From Scytonema millei VB511283 (GTDB lineage Bacteria; Cyanobacteriota; Cyanobacteriia; Cyanobacteriales; Chroococcidiopsidaceae): DNA of 64,000 bases. This document shows, piece by piece, positions 25,270-34,769 of this stretch. Below the pieces are notes generated by a model, which saw only the letters and a program-made list of their open reading frames with translations, had not been told where the DNA came from and made no database searches. Made by a program: the position numbers and the translations under genes. The stretch spans positions 620,001-684,000 of the forward strand of contig NZ_JTJC03000003.1 of assembly GCF_000817735.3 (NCBI RefSeq). The letters run 5' to 3'. Within the stretch, counting starts at the first letter, position 1. Every line of letters starts with the position of its first letter.

Positions 25270-26430
25270 ATGCCACCTCAGTCTTTAGTTTCAATTGCTA
25301 TTGCGATCGCTTGTCAGTTATCAGTTGTCAGTTATCAGTTATCAGCGAGGGAGCAGGGAGCAGGGGGGAGAAGAGAGCTGAGGGAGCAAAAATCAACCGT
25401 CTTCACGCAGTGTAGCGCCAGCGTTTACCGTCAACCGTCTTCACGCAGTGTAGCGCCAGCGTCTACCGTCAACCACCAACTACCAACTACCAACTACCAA
25501 CTACCATCACTCCTAACTCGTCTGTGGCAGGGAAAATTTCAAGTCGATACGATTAGCGGCGGGCATCGACGGGCAGTTTATTCAGTAGCGTTCAGCCCGA
25601 ACAGTCAGATGATTGCTAGTAGTGGTGGAGATCGGACGATCAAAGTTTGGTATTTGGCAGGGAAAAGATTGTTGCAAACTTATATAGCGCACAGAGATTG
25701 GGTGAGTTCTCTCGCGTTTATGCCCGACAAAACCGGACAAAAAACAATTCTTGCTAGTGGGAGTGGAGATAGAACGGTTAAGGTATGGAATTTGCGGCAT
25801 CGAAGATTAATTCGTACCTTTGTCGGACATAAAGATTGGGTGAGTTCGGTAGCGTTTAGCCCAAATGGAAAACTCTTGGCAAGCGGTAGTGGAGATAATA
25901 CCATCAGGCTATGGAACCTCAAAACTGGAAAAGCCTTGCGCGTCATCAAGGAAGGCAGTGGAGTTACGGCGATCGCTTTTAGTCCCGATGGCAAAACCCT
26001 TGCTAGCAGCACTTTTTTCAACAGCGTCCAACTTTGGGATGTCGAAAGTGGCGAACTGATTCGTACTTTTACCGGACACAAACGTCCAGTATACGCGATC
26101 GCCTTTAGTCCCGATGGCGAAACCCTTGCCAGTGGTAGCAATAACGGACAAATGATTTTATGGCGAGTTGAAAGCGGTAAGTTGCAAGAAACTATCAAAG
26201 CCCACAAGAAAGAAGTCACGTCGCTGTCTTTTAGCGAGGATGGCGACACCCTCGCCAGCGCCAGTGGAGACAAAACAATTAAATTGTGGAATCCCGCCAA
26301 CGGAGAATTACTGCGCAGCTTATCAGATCACTCAGCCGGAGTCACTGCCGTTACCTTCAGCCCCAGAGGACAAACTTTCGCTAGCGGTAGCAAGGATAGA
26401 ACGATTAAAATTTGGCGAGAAGAAACTTGA
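25270..26430 (+). CDS. Seven-bladed WD40 repeat protein
   Basis: 386 residues. From about residue 97 there are seven WD40 repeats ending in IKVW, VKVW, IRLW, VQLW, MILW, IKLW and IKIW, enough for one closed beta-propeller used as a protein-docking platform. Residues about 14-80 are encoded by STRR arrays and a 38-base tandem duplication, giving a low-complexity leader (QLSVVSYQLS, NHQLPTTNYQLP). No in-frame ATG lies between the repeats and the propeller, so either the leader is translated or a non-standard start is used. The first residues are weakly hydrophobic. No catalytic domain is attached. Confidence 0.8.
   Translation: MPPQSLVSIAIAIACQLSVVSYQLSAREQGAGGRRELREQKSTVFTQCSASVYRQPSSRSVAPASTVNHQLPTTNYQLPSLLTRLWQGKFQVDTISGGHRRAVYSVAFSPNSQMIASSGGDRTIKVWYLAGKRLLQTYIAHRDWVSSLAFMPDKTGQKTILASGSGDRTVKVWNLRHRRLIRTFVGHKDWVSSVAFSPNGKLLASGSGDNTIRLWNLKTGKALRVIKEGSGVTAIAFSPDGKTLASSTFFNSVQLWDVESGELIRTFTGHKRPVYAIAFSPDGETLASGSNNGQMILWRVESGKLQETIKAHKKEVTSLSFSEDGDTLASASGDKTIKLWNPANGELLRSLSDHSAGVTAVTFSPRGQTFASGSKDRTIKIWREET
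25308..25506. repeat. STRR arrays and 38-base tandem duplication inside the WD40 frame
   Basis: CAGTTAT heptamers (25314-25345) and GGGAGCA units come first. Then two 38-base units follow (25393-25430 and 25431-25468, one difference), each with TCACGCAGTGTAGCGCCAGC. The run ends with four CAACTAC heptamers (25479-25506). The 38-base period shifts the frame, so the two copies encode different peptides. Confidence 0.9.
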
Positions 26431-26431
26431 T

Positions 26432-26524
26432 GAAGTCGTTGTAAGTCGTAAGTCGTAAGTCGTAAGTCGTAAGTCGGAATTAACTGATAACTGATAACTG
26501 ATAACTGATAACTGATAACTGAAT
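26432..26524. repeat. STRR arrays (TAAGTCG and TAACTGA types)
   Basis: Five GTAAGTC heptamers (26440-26476) and six TAACTGA heptamers (26481-26522) fill the spacer up to two bases before the next start codon. Confidence 0.9.
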
Positions 26525-26526
26525 AA

Positions 26527-27216
26527 ATGAAACCATATCAACGAGTGCCGATCGCAGAATCTGGGGAATCGTTAGTAGAAATTCCTTTAGAAAAGTTTGC
26601 TGTAGAGTCACCCCATCCTTACCAGTTACTAGGTGCGCCTTATCAAGAGCGATCGCCTTATTATTTACGACAAGGTGTACTGAATCGCCTCCTGCAAGCC
26701 CAAATCTATCTTCAACAGACTCATCCCCAGTGGCGCATTCAGATTTTCGATGCCTATCGTCCGATTGCCGTGCAAAAGTTTATGGTAGATTATGCTTTTA
26801 GCCAAGTTTTGCAAGCAGAGGGACTGACTGTAGAGCAGCTATCTCCCGACCGACAACAGGCTTTATGGCAGCAAGTATATCAAATTTGGGCAATTCCTAG
26901 CACCGATCCTAAGACTCCCCCACCTCACAGTACGGGTGCAGCAGTCGATATTACCTTAGTAGATGCGGCTGGAATGATAGTAAATATGGGTTCTCCGATT
27001 GATGAGATGTCAGCGCGATCGCAACCCAATTATTTTGCAAGTAGCTCCGATCCCGTAGAGCAACAGTATCACATCCACCGCCAACTCCTACGAGATATCA
27101 TGCTCAAGGCTGAATTTACTCGCCATCCTGGGGAATGGTGGCATTTTTCTTTCGGCGATCAAATGTGGGCATGGTTGAGCGATCGCCCTGTGGCTCAGTA
27201 TGGTGGTATCTTGTAG
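26527..27216 (+). CDS. D-alanyl-D-alanine dipeptidase (VanX/DdpX family, M15D)
   Basis: 229 residues of the zinc dipeptidase family that splits D-Ala-D-Ala or salvages cell-wall peptides. The active site is complete: AYRPIAVQ with the transition-state Arg, PHSTGAAVDITL for the SxHxxGxAxD zinc motif with His and Asp, and EWWHFSF with the catalytic Glu and third zinc His. No signal peptide is seen, so it is cytoplasmic, consistent with D-Ala-D-Ala recycling; vancomycin resistance is not implied. It stands alone, with repeats on both sides. Confidence 0.87.
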   Translation: MKPYQRVPIAESGESLVEIPLEKFAVESPHPYQLLGAPYQERSPYYLRQGVLNRLLQAQIYLQQTHPQWRIQIFDAYRPIAVQKFMVDYAFSQVLQAEGLTVEQLSPDRQQALWQQVYQIWAIPSTDPKTPPPHSTGAAVDITLVDAAGMIVNMGSPIDEMSARSQPNYFASSSDPVEQQYHIHRQLLRDIMLKAEFTRHPGEWWHFSFGDQMWAWLSDRPVAQYGGIL

Positions 27217-27234
27217 ACGTTACACGTAACGTCT
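27215..27234. repeat. Short palindrome at the end of the dipeptidase gene
   Basis: AGACGTTAC-AC-GTAACGTCT, perfect 9-base arms with a 2-base loop, beginning at the stop codon. CTTTCC follows. It could aid termination. The same sequence style is a dispersed palindrome in cyanobacteria. Confidence 0.6.
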
Positions 27235-27249
27235 CTTTCCCCTACTCCC

Positions 27250-27315
27250 GTACGGGCGGGTTTACCGCACAATTCTGGGTTGTTGCAGGGATCTCCTGTC
27301 AAAACCCGCCCCTAC
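27250..27315. repeat. REP-like palindromic element (GTAGGGGCGGGTT family), copy 1
   Basis: Arms GTACGGGCGGGTTT and AAACCCGCCCCTAC (one mismatch) around 38 bases. Related copies lie at 37794-37859 and 61036-61098, with a short relative at 28968. The right arm lies inside the end of the next minus-strand gene and supplies its last codons. Confidence 0.75.
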
Positions 27316-28909
27316 CGACTCCCGACTCCCGACTCCCTAATAACTGATACACTCCATAGCGATCGTCTTTGTATAGTTGAGCTAAAAAGCTGCAATTAGC
27401 ATTGAAATTTTGGCTTTCGGTGACGACTTTGTTAATTTGATAATCGGCTACGAGTTGTTTTAAAATGTCGCACTGGCGATCGCTTGGCGATTCATAAAAG
27501 GCTTGCGCGGCTAAATTTCTTTCATACCACTCTAAAACTTCAACATCTTTGTATGGATGTGATTTAAAGTTAACCAAAATGGGAGCGCCTGTATAAACTC
27601 TAAACTTGCGTAACTCTTTATTTTTATTTGGAACTAGATAGAGGTCTTCTTGTTGCGTTGTTTTTTTGACATAATTCAACATTGGGATACTTCGGTCTTG
27701 TTCTACAAACATTTGTCCTTGGTTGTACAAGCCAAGCACAAAAACCATAGATATCGTAGCTAAACTCGCCACCATCACCGAGCGTTTGTGTTGAATTTGA
27801 AAGTAGCGATCGAATAAGTAAGATACGAACCAAGCAACTGTAATACTAGTGGCGATCGGTACTAAAACCGCAGAAAGTCGCCAAGGAGCAACAAAGGCTA
27901 TTGTATTATTTGGATAAACTATTTGAATAATAGTTAAAGTGACAATAATTAAAAAAGGAATAAATAGAGTGACGAAAACTTTAGTTTTTCTAATTAAATA
28001 GAGCGCTAAAGCAACTAAGAAAAATTGCAAATAGGCTGAAGGTTTACTTAAAAATATCTGAGGGATAGAATGGTGAGGTATTCTTAATTGGACGATAATA
28101 TATTGCGATTTTGCCCACAGTTCAGCGGTGGTTGGTCTGAACTGAAAATACATATAACTAAAGACTGGCAGTAAGAATAGAGTTGCTACGCCTCCAACTA
28201 ACAGGACTTTAATTAGACTACCTTCGTTTTTATAGATAACAATTAGGTAAGTCAAGCAAATAATCGCTGCACTCATAAGATATGTAGGATGAAAGGTAGC
28301 TGCTAAAGCTAGACAAGCTACAGCGATGAAGTAATTGCGATGAAGAAATCGATAAATTGAGAAAATGATAAAAACACCGAAGTTGCTGGGTTGAAAGTAA
28401 GGTCCGAGAACGTATTGTTCTGCAACTCCATAATGAATATTTAAAGCCGTATCTAAATCGAGAGCTTTAATTTGAATATTGATAGAATGAAGGACGATCA
28501 GTATAGCAAAAAAAACTAAATATTTCAGGCGATCGCTATTAGTTTTAGAATCTATAGCTATTTTAGGATTTATATGAATTGGAAAAATAAATGAAATAAT
28601 TCCTGTCAGACTGTAAATATATACGCCAAAAATAATTATATAATAAAGATAAAAAGCATATTCATTTAAATATAAATGAGTTATCTTGACTAAAAAAGTA
28701 AAAGCTGGTAGAGGATCGATGGTGCTGGCGAACCAATCATTTGCTAAAAAACCATAGCTAGCTTGTGCTAGTCCATGAAAAAATTTTGTCGTTTGATTGT
28801 CATAGTATAAAGGTCTTTGAGTGTAGGAAATTCCAAAGACAAAAGCAATGAGTAAAAACTGAACTATTGACAAAAATCTTCTCTTCAAGTTAATCAGTTC
28901 AATTTTCAT
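27299..28909 (-). CDS. Polytopic membrane protein (DUF6798/GT-C-like)
   Basis: 536 residues with about ten to twelve hydrophobic segments and large loops, resembling uncharacterised GT-C-like membrane proteins of surface-glycan clusters. LAQASYGFLANDWFAST near residue 46 resembles the first-loop region of GT-C enzymes, where an acidic motif binds the lipid-phosphate donor. Glycosyltransferase activity is an inference. It is last in a minus-strand run of three GT39 genes and a WecG gene. The final codons (GSRESGVGRGGF) are made of an STRR array plus a REP arm, and the stop codon lies in the REP element, so the natural C-terminus was probably overwritten. Confidence 0.6.
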   Translation of the reverse strand: MKIELINLKRRFLSIVQFLLIAFVFGISYTQRPLYYDNQTTKFFHGLAQASYGFLANDWFASTIDPLPAFTFLVKITHLYLNEYAFYLYYIIIFGVYIYSLTGIISFIFPIHINPKIAIDSKTNSDRLKYLVFFAILIVLHSINIQIKALDLDTALNIHYGVAEQYVLGPYFQPSNFGVFIIFSIYRFLHRNYFIAVACLALAATFHPTYLMSAAIICLTYLIVIYKNEGSLIKVLLVGGVATLFLLPVFSYMYFQFRPTTAELWAKSQYIIVQLRIPHHSIPQIFLSKPSAYLQFFLVALALYLIRKTKVFVTLFIPFLIIVTLTIIQIVYPNNTIAFVAPWRLSAVLVPIATSITVAWFVSYLFDRYFQIQHKRSVMVASLATISMVFVLGLYNQGQMFVEQDRSIPMLNYVKKTTQQEDLYLVPNKNKELRKFRVYTGAPILVNFKSHPYKDVEVLEWYERNLAAQAFYESPSDRQCDILKQLVADYQINKVVTESQNFNANCSFLAQLYKDDRYGVYQLLGSRESGVGRGGF

Positions 28910-28967
28910 GAGTATTCTTAACCGATCGTTATCTGTTTATAGTGATTCCCATCTAGATACAATACAT

Positions 28968-28999
28968 CAGTAGGGGCGTACAGCTGTGCGCCCCTACTG
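28968..28999. repeat. Short REP-like palindrome
   Basis: CAGTAGGGGCG and CGCCCCTACTG, perfect 11-base arms, with a self-complementary centre TACAGCTGTG. Related to the GTAGGGGCGGGTT family by its arm sequence. It lies between two minus-strand genes. Confidence 0.7.
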
Positions 29000-29054
29000 T
29001 AAATACATGTACCTCATTCAATTGAGAATTGCTATATCTAATCATTATCATCTT

Positions 29055-30602
29055 CTAAGAAAAATCATATAAGTACGCAAACGAGCCTGGAACTGTAAAC
29101 ATATCAATTTTTTGACCCATACTATCTAAATAAGCTAAAATTCTTTGCTGCTCTTTGGGAACGTGAGTAATGTGAGATAATATGACCCACACCCTTTTAT
29201 TACCGCGCAATTTATCGAAATCGTTTTGATATCTTTGCCATTCTTGTTCTGACATTCCCTTCCCGTCATATTCATCGAGATCGTCTATTCCCATAATGTA
29301 ATCATCCTCACGGTAGCCATATTTTGCCGCATAATATTTAAATTGATATTCAGCTCTTTGATAAATGTATAGAATATCCCCTGACTGTTGATGAGATTTT
29401 AGATAACTCATAACTTGCTTAATTTCTTGTTTCGTTTGTGGCTGTACTAGGCGATGGCTAGCATTGGTTATAGGAATGGCAAGTAGTAAGCTAATAATTA
29501 AAATACCGATAACAGCAGTAAATTTATTTTTACAAGTTTTCTGCCAAATGAAATAGCTTCCCTCGGCAATTCCTAAAATAAAAAAGGGAGTTAAAAAGAC
29601 AACTAAGCGACTGTGGAAAGGATATTTTTGCAGATATCCTGCAAGCAACGTCACTATGAAAGGAGAAATTAGAATGAATAAGATTTCTCTTCTCCGATAC
29701 CAGAGGGAGATAAATCCAGCTAGACAAACTAAACGAGGAACAATAACCCAAGGTTCGGGAAAACCTAAAGGATCTTTGAACAATTTGATATATCTTAAGT
29801 ACGACCAGTTAATATCAAAGATTGAGGTAGGAAAAGCATACTTATTTGTCCACGATCGCAATAAATATTCGCTTTCACCTAGATTTCTCAAAGATAGAAA
29901 ATACAAACTAGCAAAACTCAAAAACCAAATTGAAGTTACTGCCAATACTATAATTAGTTTATTACGTTTTTTTTGCTGCCAACCAGCTAGTATATGATAT
30001 ATTCCCACACCTGCTAACACAAAAATTGCTGGATGTGAAAACCAAACTGCGATCGCACCTCCTATTGCATATATTATGACTTGAGAAGGCTCGATCTTTT
30101 TCTGATGCAAAGAGACTCCAATTATAGCGCCAAGTATGGCGACGGCTACGTCAGTCGAATACTGTTTCACTTCGGAAGCAAAGTAAAGTAAATACTCTAA
30201 ACCAGCAAAGAGAGTTAAAGCAACCGGAACGGCTGGTTTTTGCAAACATTTTTTTGCTAGATGGTAAAATAAAAATAGTGAAGCAATACTAGAAATTAAA
30301 GGAAAGAGTCTTAAGGCATACTCGTTGTTACCGAATAACTGCACTGCTAGTTTTTCCACCATCAAAAAGCCAAGAGGCGCGCCTTGGTTGTAATCTAAAG
30401 GCTGTAATAACTTAGCATAAGAGCGATTGACAATATTTAAAGCAAGTGCGGCTTCGTCATTCCATAAAGAACGATTAAATAGATATTGAACTAGCCTGAC
30501 TAGGATACCAAAGCCGATAATGACGAATGAGATTCTATCTAGAGTGAATGCAGTAAATTTGCTTGGTTGAAGTTTCTTAAATTGTTTTATAGTAGTTTGC
30601 AT
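29055..30602 (-). CDS. Glycosyltransferase family 39 protein (paralog A)
   Basis: 515 residues, a GT-C enzyme of the PMT/ArnT/RgtA style with about twelve membrane helices, using a polyprenyl-phosphate sugar. The first periplasmic loop holds RSLWNDEAALALNI, with the catalytic-type DE pair. YNQGAPLGFLMVEKLAV follows and is common to this subfamily. The C-terminal periplasmic part contains EYQFKYYAAKYGYRE. It is clearly paralogous to the protein at 32320-33897 along its whole length; the unrelated GT39 at 30649 lies between them. Confidence 0.85.
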   Translation of the reverse strand: MQTTIKQFKKLQPSKFTAFTLDRISFVIIGFGILVRLVQYLFNRSLWNDEAALALNIVNRSYAKLLQPLDYNQGAPLGFLMVEKLAVQLFGNNEYALRLFPLISSIASLFLFYHLAKKCLQKPAVPVALTLFAGLEYLLYFASEVKQYSTDVAVAILGAIIGVSLHQKKIEPSQVIIYAIGGAIAVWFSHPAIFVLAGVGIYHILAGWQQKKRNKLIIVLAVTSIWFLSFASLYFLSLRNLGESEYLLRSWTNKYAFPTSIFDINWSYLRYIKLFKDPLGFPEPWVIVPRLVCLAGFISLWYRRREILFILISPFIVTLLAGYLQKYPFHSRLVVFLTPFFILGIAEGSYFIWQKTCKNKFTAVIGILIISLLLAIPITNASHRLVQPQTKQEIKQVMSYLKSHQQSGDILYIYQRAEYQFKYYAAKYGYREDDYIMGIDDLDEYDGKGMSEQEWQRYQNDFDKLRGNKRVWVILSHITHVPKEQQRILAYLDSMGQKIDMFTVPGSFAYLYDFS

Positions 30603-30648
30603 AAATTTGGATAAATAAAAGTTGCGATCGCCACAGTAATTGTTATAT

Positions 30649-32259
30649 CTAATTTAGGGAAGTCAATTTATTTTGGCTCAACCTCCAGAGACGAGCGGGT
30701 TCGTAAACAAGTTCTGGTGTATAATTCTGTATTTGATTAAAATTGTCGAGCATTTCATCTGAAGGCTTGTATAAAAATATGTCGCTGTAACTAGCAGAAA
30801 ACTCGGAATCAAAGGATAGATTTGATGTAGAATCGAGTTGGCAAGTATGGCATTTGGGTTTGAGCTGAAATTGAACGTGTGGTTCTAGCAAATAGCTTAA
30901 AGAGATAATTCTGCCAATTTTAGTATCGCTCATTAAAAATGGACGATTTGCTCCATTTATTATTTGAGCAACTTGAGGGTTTTCAGCACTATTACCTTTC
31001 GTCCACCAAGTTTCCGTGCGAGCGCTGACTAAACAGGATAGAATACCAGAAGTTAATAGTACGAGTGCTAGCAACTGCCAAAGTTTTTGTTGTTTGACAC
31101 CACTTGACGAGAGTTTAGTAGCCAGCAAATAAGCAACAGCAATTTGAATCCCTAAATAAGTCGGAATGAGATAGCGCATCGTCAGCGATCGCTGTCCTCC
31201 TAAAATCAAATCTGGTAAAATTAGGGGTATAGTTGGTACGGCGATCGACAACAGGATAAATAATGAAACTTGCTTAGTTGTTGTCCGATCTAGAAAATAA
31301 AGAGAGTACCCTGTCAGAACTAAGAATGGTAAAACGATAAGATGTGTTAGATCGAATCTAGATTCTAAACTCGACTGTCCCCAAACATCAAAAAAAATAT
31401 AACTTAAGTTGAAAACCCAGGTTTTCACTAGATTGATGAGGGGTATTGCTTCATCCTTATTGACATTACTATTAATCGCAGAAAAATTGCTGACAACAAT
31501 AATCAGCCAAGGGATAAAAGCTGCGATCGCGGTGATAAAGGCGATAAAATAAGCAGGGGATGTTTTGCTAAATTGCAACTTTGTCTTTAAGCTAAATAAA
31601 TATAGTCCCTGGGCGATCGCGGCTAAACCAGTAAATAAAAATGTATATAATCCTACAATGAGACTAATTGCGTATAGTCTCCAACTCAGTTGACTTTTGA
31701 GACGAATAGCGCGTAACACAGACGCACTTGATAGTAAAATTACCACTGTCCACAAACTATACTGACGTGCTTCCTGAGCCATTAAAACATGAAATGGCGA
31801 GACTGCGACTAACGCCATAGAAACCCAAGCAACTGAAGGCGATGGAAATAATTCTCTACACAGCCAATAGATACTAGGAAAAACAAGCACGCTAATCAGA
31901 GCCGATAAACCTCTAATTGCAGTAATTGAATCGCCCAACCATTTTACCCAAAAATGAGCGATCGCATAATACAGCGGGGGATGCTGAAAATCTTCCGTAG
32001 CCAAAGATTTTATCGTGTCTAATAAGTTTCTACCAGCGTCATGCTGATACCGTTGTAAATCTTCTATACTCACAACCGGATGACGAGAAACTTGTTGAAT
32101 GACTTCTGCTTCCGTGTAGCCAAAAACACGAAATGAAGTGAAGACTTCATCGTACCAATAAACTTTGCGATCGAGATAGAGAAATCGAAAAAATATACCG
32201 ATAACTAGAATGCCGATAATTAACAATTGCCATCTAGTCAATGGTAAGTCATGCTTCAT
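30649..32259 (-). CDS. Glycosyltransferase family 39 protein (divergent)
   Basis: 536 residues, multi-helix GT-C enzyme. The catalytic loop WYDEVFTSFRVFGY carries the DE motif near residue 38. LATEDFQHPPLYYAIAHFWVKWLGD is the usual second motif, in which the HPP segment is common to GT39 enzymes. It differs from its two flanking paralogs in sequence and probably transfers another sugar or acts on another acceptor. Spacing of 46 to 60 bases to both neighbours suggests one transcript. Confidence 0.83.
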   Translation of the reverse strand: MKHDLPLTRWQLLIIGILVIGIFFRFLYLDRKVYWYDEVFTSFRVFGYTEAEVIQQVSRHPVVSIEDLQRYQHDAGRNLLDTIKSLATEDFQHPPLYYAIAHFWVKWLGDSITAIRGLSALISVLVFPSIYWLCRELFPSPSVAWVSMALVAVSPFHVLMAQEARQYSLWTVVILLSSASVLRAIRLKSQLSWRLYAISLIVGLYTFLFTGLAAIAQGLYLFSLKTKLQFSKTSPAYFIAFITAIAAFIPWLIIVVSNFSAINSNVNKDEAIPLINLVKTWVFNLSYIFFDVWGQSSLESRFDLTHLIVLPFLVLTGYSLYFLDRTTTKQVSLFILLSIAVPTIPLILPDLILGGQRSLTMRYLIPTYLGIQIAVAYLLATKLSSSGVKQQKLWQLLALVLLTSGILSCLVSARTETWWTKGNSAENPQVAQIINGANRPFLMSDTKIGRIISLSYLLEPHVQFQLKPKCHTCQLDSTSNLSFDSEFSASYSDIFLYKPSDEMLDNFNQIQNYTPELVYEPARLWRLSQNKLTSLN

Positions 32260-32319
32260 GAGAATTATCTTACTAGATTATCGTTTGTGCGATCGCAACG
32301 CGACATCTCTACTCGCTGG

Positions 32320-33897
32320 CTAACTAAGATCGTATAAATATACAAAAGAACCTTCCTTCCCAAAAGTATCAACCCGTTTACCGATCCCATCAAGATAAGC
32401 TAAAACTCTTTCTTGCTCGTCTTCCCAGCGCCGTAAGTGGGATAATAAGATCCACACCCTTTGCTTACCGCGTAACTTATCAAAATCGCTGGTATATCGC
32501 CGCCATTCTGCTGCTGAAATACCTTGCCCATCTTGACGATCGAGATCGTCTATCCCTAAAATATAATCTCCTTCCTGATATCCATACCAATGCGCATAAT
32601 ATTTAAATTGATATTCAGCGCGTTCGTATATATAAATAGTATCTCCTGGTTGCTGATGACTTCTTATATAAGCCAGAACGGGTTTAATTTCTTGTTTAGT
32701 ATAAGGATCGAAGATGAGATAAGCAGCAGTTCCTATCGGAGGAACGAGAAGTAATATCAAAATCAGAGTACTGACTTTTCTCAAAACTTGATGACGGCTG
32801 ATCTGGCGAATTGCAATTGTTCCTTCTGCAATGAAAAGAATAAAAAAAGGAATTAAAAAGATTACCAGCCTACCGTTAAATGGATATTTCTGTAAATAAG
32901 CTGCGAAGAAAGTTACTGAGATGGGAGCCAACAATGTCAGGAAAATTGCTCTGTTTTGAAACCAAAAGGAGATACAGCCAAATAGGAACGCCAGAATCCC
33001 AATTCCTAGAAAAATATCGGGAAGTCCTAATGGAATGTGAAAAAATTCTATAAAAGCATTAAACAACCAGCCGAAATCCCAAACAGATGTAGGAAATGTA
33101 CCGCGTCCCGCCCAAGATTTAAATAAAGATTGATTGCTAGCTATATTGCGTAATGAAATAAAGTATGAAAGACCAAAACTAACTATCCAAAGAGAATAGA
33201 TCGCTAACAGTTTTAAGCTCAATGAAAATTTCTGTTGAAATAAACTTATGAATAAATAGCTCGTCCCTATCCCAGCTAAGACAAAAACAGATGGGTGAGA
33301 AAACCAAACTGCAACAGCGCCGATAAAGCCAAATTTTAAGATTTGTCTTAGTTTGATTTGCTGTCGCTCTATGCCAATTAAAATAAAAGATAGTATGACT
33401 GCGATCGCCACATCGCTAGAGTATTGTTTCGTTTCTGTAGCAAACTGAAGCCAAATATGTACTGTAGCAAAAAGAGTGAGAGCAACAATTGCAGCTAGAC
33501 GAGACTGCAAACATTTCTTAGCTAATTCGTAAAAAATAAATAAACTGGCGATCGCACTGACAAGAGGAAATAACCTCAAAGCATATTCATTGTTGCCAAA
33601 AATCTGCACCGCTAGTTTTTCTACCATCAAAAAGCCAATTGGTGCGCCTTGGTTGTAATCTAAAGGTTGTAGCAATTCTAAATACGAGCGATTGATGATA
33701 TTTAACGCTAGTGCAGCTTCATCATTCCACAAAGCACGATTAAATACATATTGAACTAGCCGTACCAAAATACCAAAGCCAATAATTGTATATGGCAGTT
33801 TTTGAGGAGAAAAGAGAGAAAAAATAGCCTTTTTACTAAAATAATGTTTTCGCACTTGAGATACACCGTGCATAGAATTGCTTGAGGTCGATATCAA
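32320..33897 (-). CDS. Glycosyltransferase family 39 protein (paralog B)
   Basis: 525 residues, GT-C enzyme very similar to paralog A (shared NRALWNDEAALALNI, DYNQGAPIGFLMVEKLAVQ, GNNEYALRLFPLVS and the C-terminal YQFKYYAHWYGYQEGDYILGIDDLD). The frame begins with TTG at 33897, which overlaps the stop of the upstream WecG gene (TTGA). An ATG at 33873 (MHGVSQ) is the alternative. Neither has a good ribosome site, so coupled translation is plausible. Confidence 0.83.
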   Translation of the reverse strand: MISTSSNSMHGVSQVRKHYFSKKAIFSLFSPQKLPYTIIGFGILVRLVQYVFNRALWNDEAALALNIINRSYLELLQPLDYNQGAPIGFLMVEKLAVQIFGNNEYALRLFPLVSAIASLFIFYELAKKCLQSRLAAIVALTLFATVHIWLQFATETKQYSSDVAIAVILSFILIGIERQQIKLRQILKFGFIGAVAVWFSHPSVFVLAGIGTSYLFISLFQQKFSLSLKLLAIYSLWIVSFGLSYFISLRNIASNQSLFKSWAGRGTFPTSVWDFGWLFNAFIEFFHIPLGLPDIFLGIGILAFLFGCISFWFQNRAIFLTLLAPISVTFFAAYLQKYPFNGRLVIFLIPFFILFIAEGTIAIRQISRHQVLRKVSTLILILLLVPPIGTAAYLIFDPYTKQEIKPVLAYIRSHQQPGDTIYIYERAEYQFKYYAHWYGYQEGDYILGIDDLDRQDGQGISAAEWRRYTSDFDKLRGKQRVWILLSHLRRWEDEQERVLAYLDGIGKRVDTFGKEGSFVYLYDLS

Positions 33898-34619
33898 TGA
33901 GTTAAGCGATAAACAATTGCCTTACCTGCAAACTGAGGTAAAGCTAGCATCCGCCGCCAGCGCCAGGGTTCCTGATAGAGACGATACAGCCATTCCAAAT
34001 TATTATTTGCCAACCATGCAGGCGCTCTTGATTTCGTGCCTGCCCAAATATCAAAGCTACCACCAACGCCAATCCAAGTTGCATTAGGACACAAATAACG
34101 ATTTTGCGCAATCCACAATTCTTGACGCGGCACTCCCAAACCCACCAAAATCACTTGAGGTTGGAGTTGACTGAGGCTTTGCTGAAATTGTTCCGCCTCT
34201 TCTGGGGAAATGTATCCGTGCTGCGTGCCAACAATATTTATATCTGGGACTTTCTGTCGCCACATCTCGGCGGCTTTGGCTGCTACCCCAGGCGCACCAC
34301 CATAGAAAAATACCCGCGCCTGGGTATTCTGCAATAGAGACTCTGCTAATTCAATCCCAGGACATCGCTGTACCTGCTGGTGAAATAGTAATTTTAGGTA
34401 GAGTACTACCCCCGCACCATCGGGAATCACCAACTCTGCTTGCTGGATAGCGTTGCTTAAAGCAGGGTTCTGTTCGGCTTGCATACTCATTTCCGCGTTA
34501 AGCGTCACGACATGAGTACCGAGCTGTTGTTGGATGCGCGATCGCAACCAAGCCGTATAATCATCGATGAGATGGACTGGTAAACCCATTACCGAAAAAG
34601 GCTTCACGACCGCACTCAT
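33894..34619 (-). CDS. WecG/TagA/CpsF family glycosyltransferase
   Basis: 241 residues of the GT26 fold. Such enzymes add ManNAc-type or related sugars to lipid-linked intermediates for capsule, enterobacterial common antigen or teichoic acid. The motifs are in order: LNAEMSMQAEQNPAL (LN-Asn/Asp region), PDGAGVVLYLKLL, RVFFYGGAPGVA, QPQVILVGLGVPRQELWI and the late RAPAWLANNNLEWLYRLYQEPWRW. First gene of the minus-strand glycan operon and divergent from uvrA. Confidence 0.9.
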   Translation of the reverse strand: MSAVVKPFSVMGLPVHLIDDYTAWLRSRIQQQLGTHVVTLNAEMSMQAEQNPALSNAIQQAELVIPDGAGVVLYLKLLFHQQVQRCPGIELAESLLQNTQARVFFYGGAPGVAAKAAEMWRQKVPDINIVGTQHGYISPEEAEQFQQSLSQLQPQVILVGLGVPRQELWIAQNRYLCPNATWIGVGGSFDIWAGTKSRAPAWLANNNLEWLYRLYQEPWRWRRMLALPQFAGKAIVYRLTH

Positions 34620-34769
34620 AACCTTACCCCGATTCCCCGCGAAAAACTCTTTAGCAAGGCTACCTTATTTGTGGACGAGAGGCTAGTCAGCGGAGTCAGA
34701 TGATAACTGAATAGCAAAAACAGCCGGAAAATCGTTAAAATCGTCAACGGACTCTTTCGCCTTGCCCTC

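Noticed and set aside
26527-27216. Vancomycin resistance from the VanX-like protein
   Set aside because: There is no vanH, vanA or regulator nearby. Housekeeping D-Ala-D-Ala dipeptidases share the same motifs.
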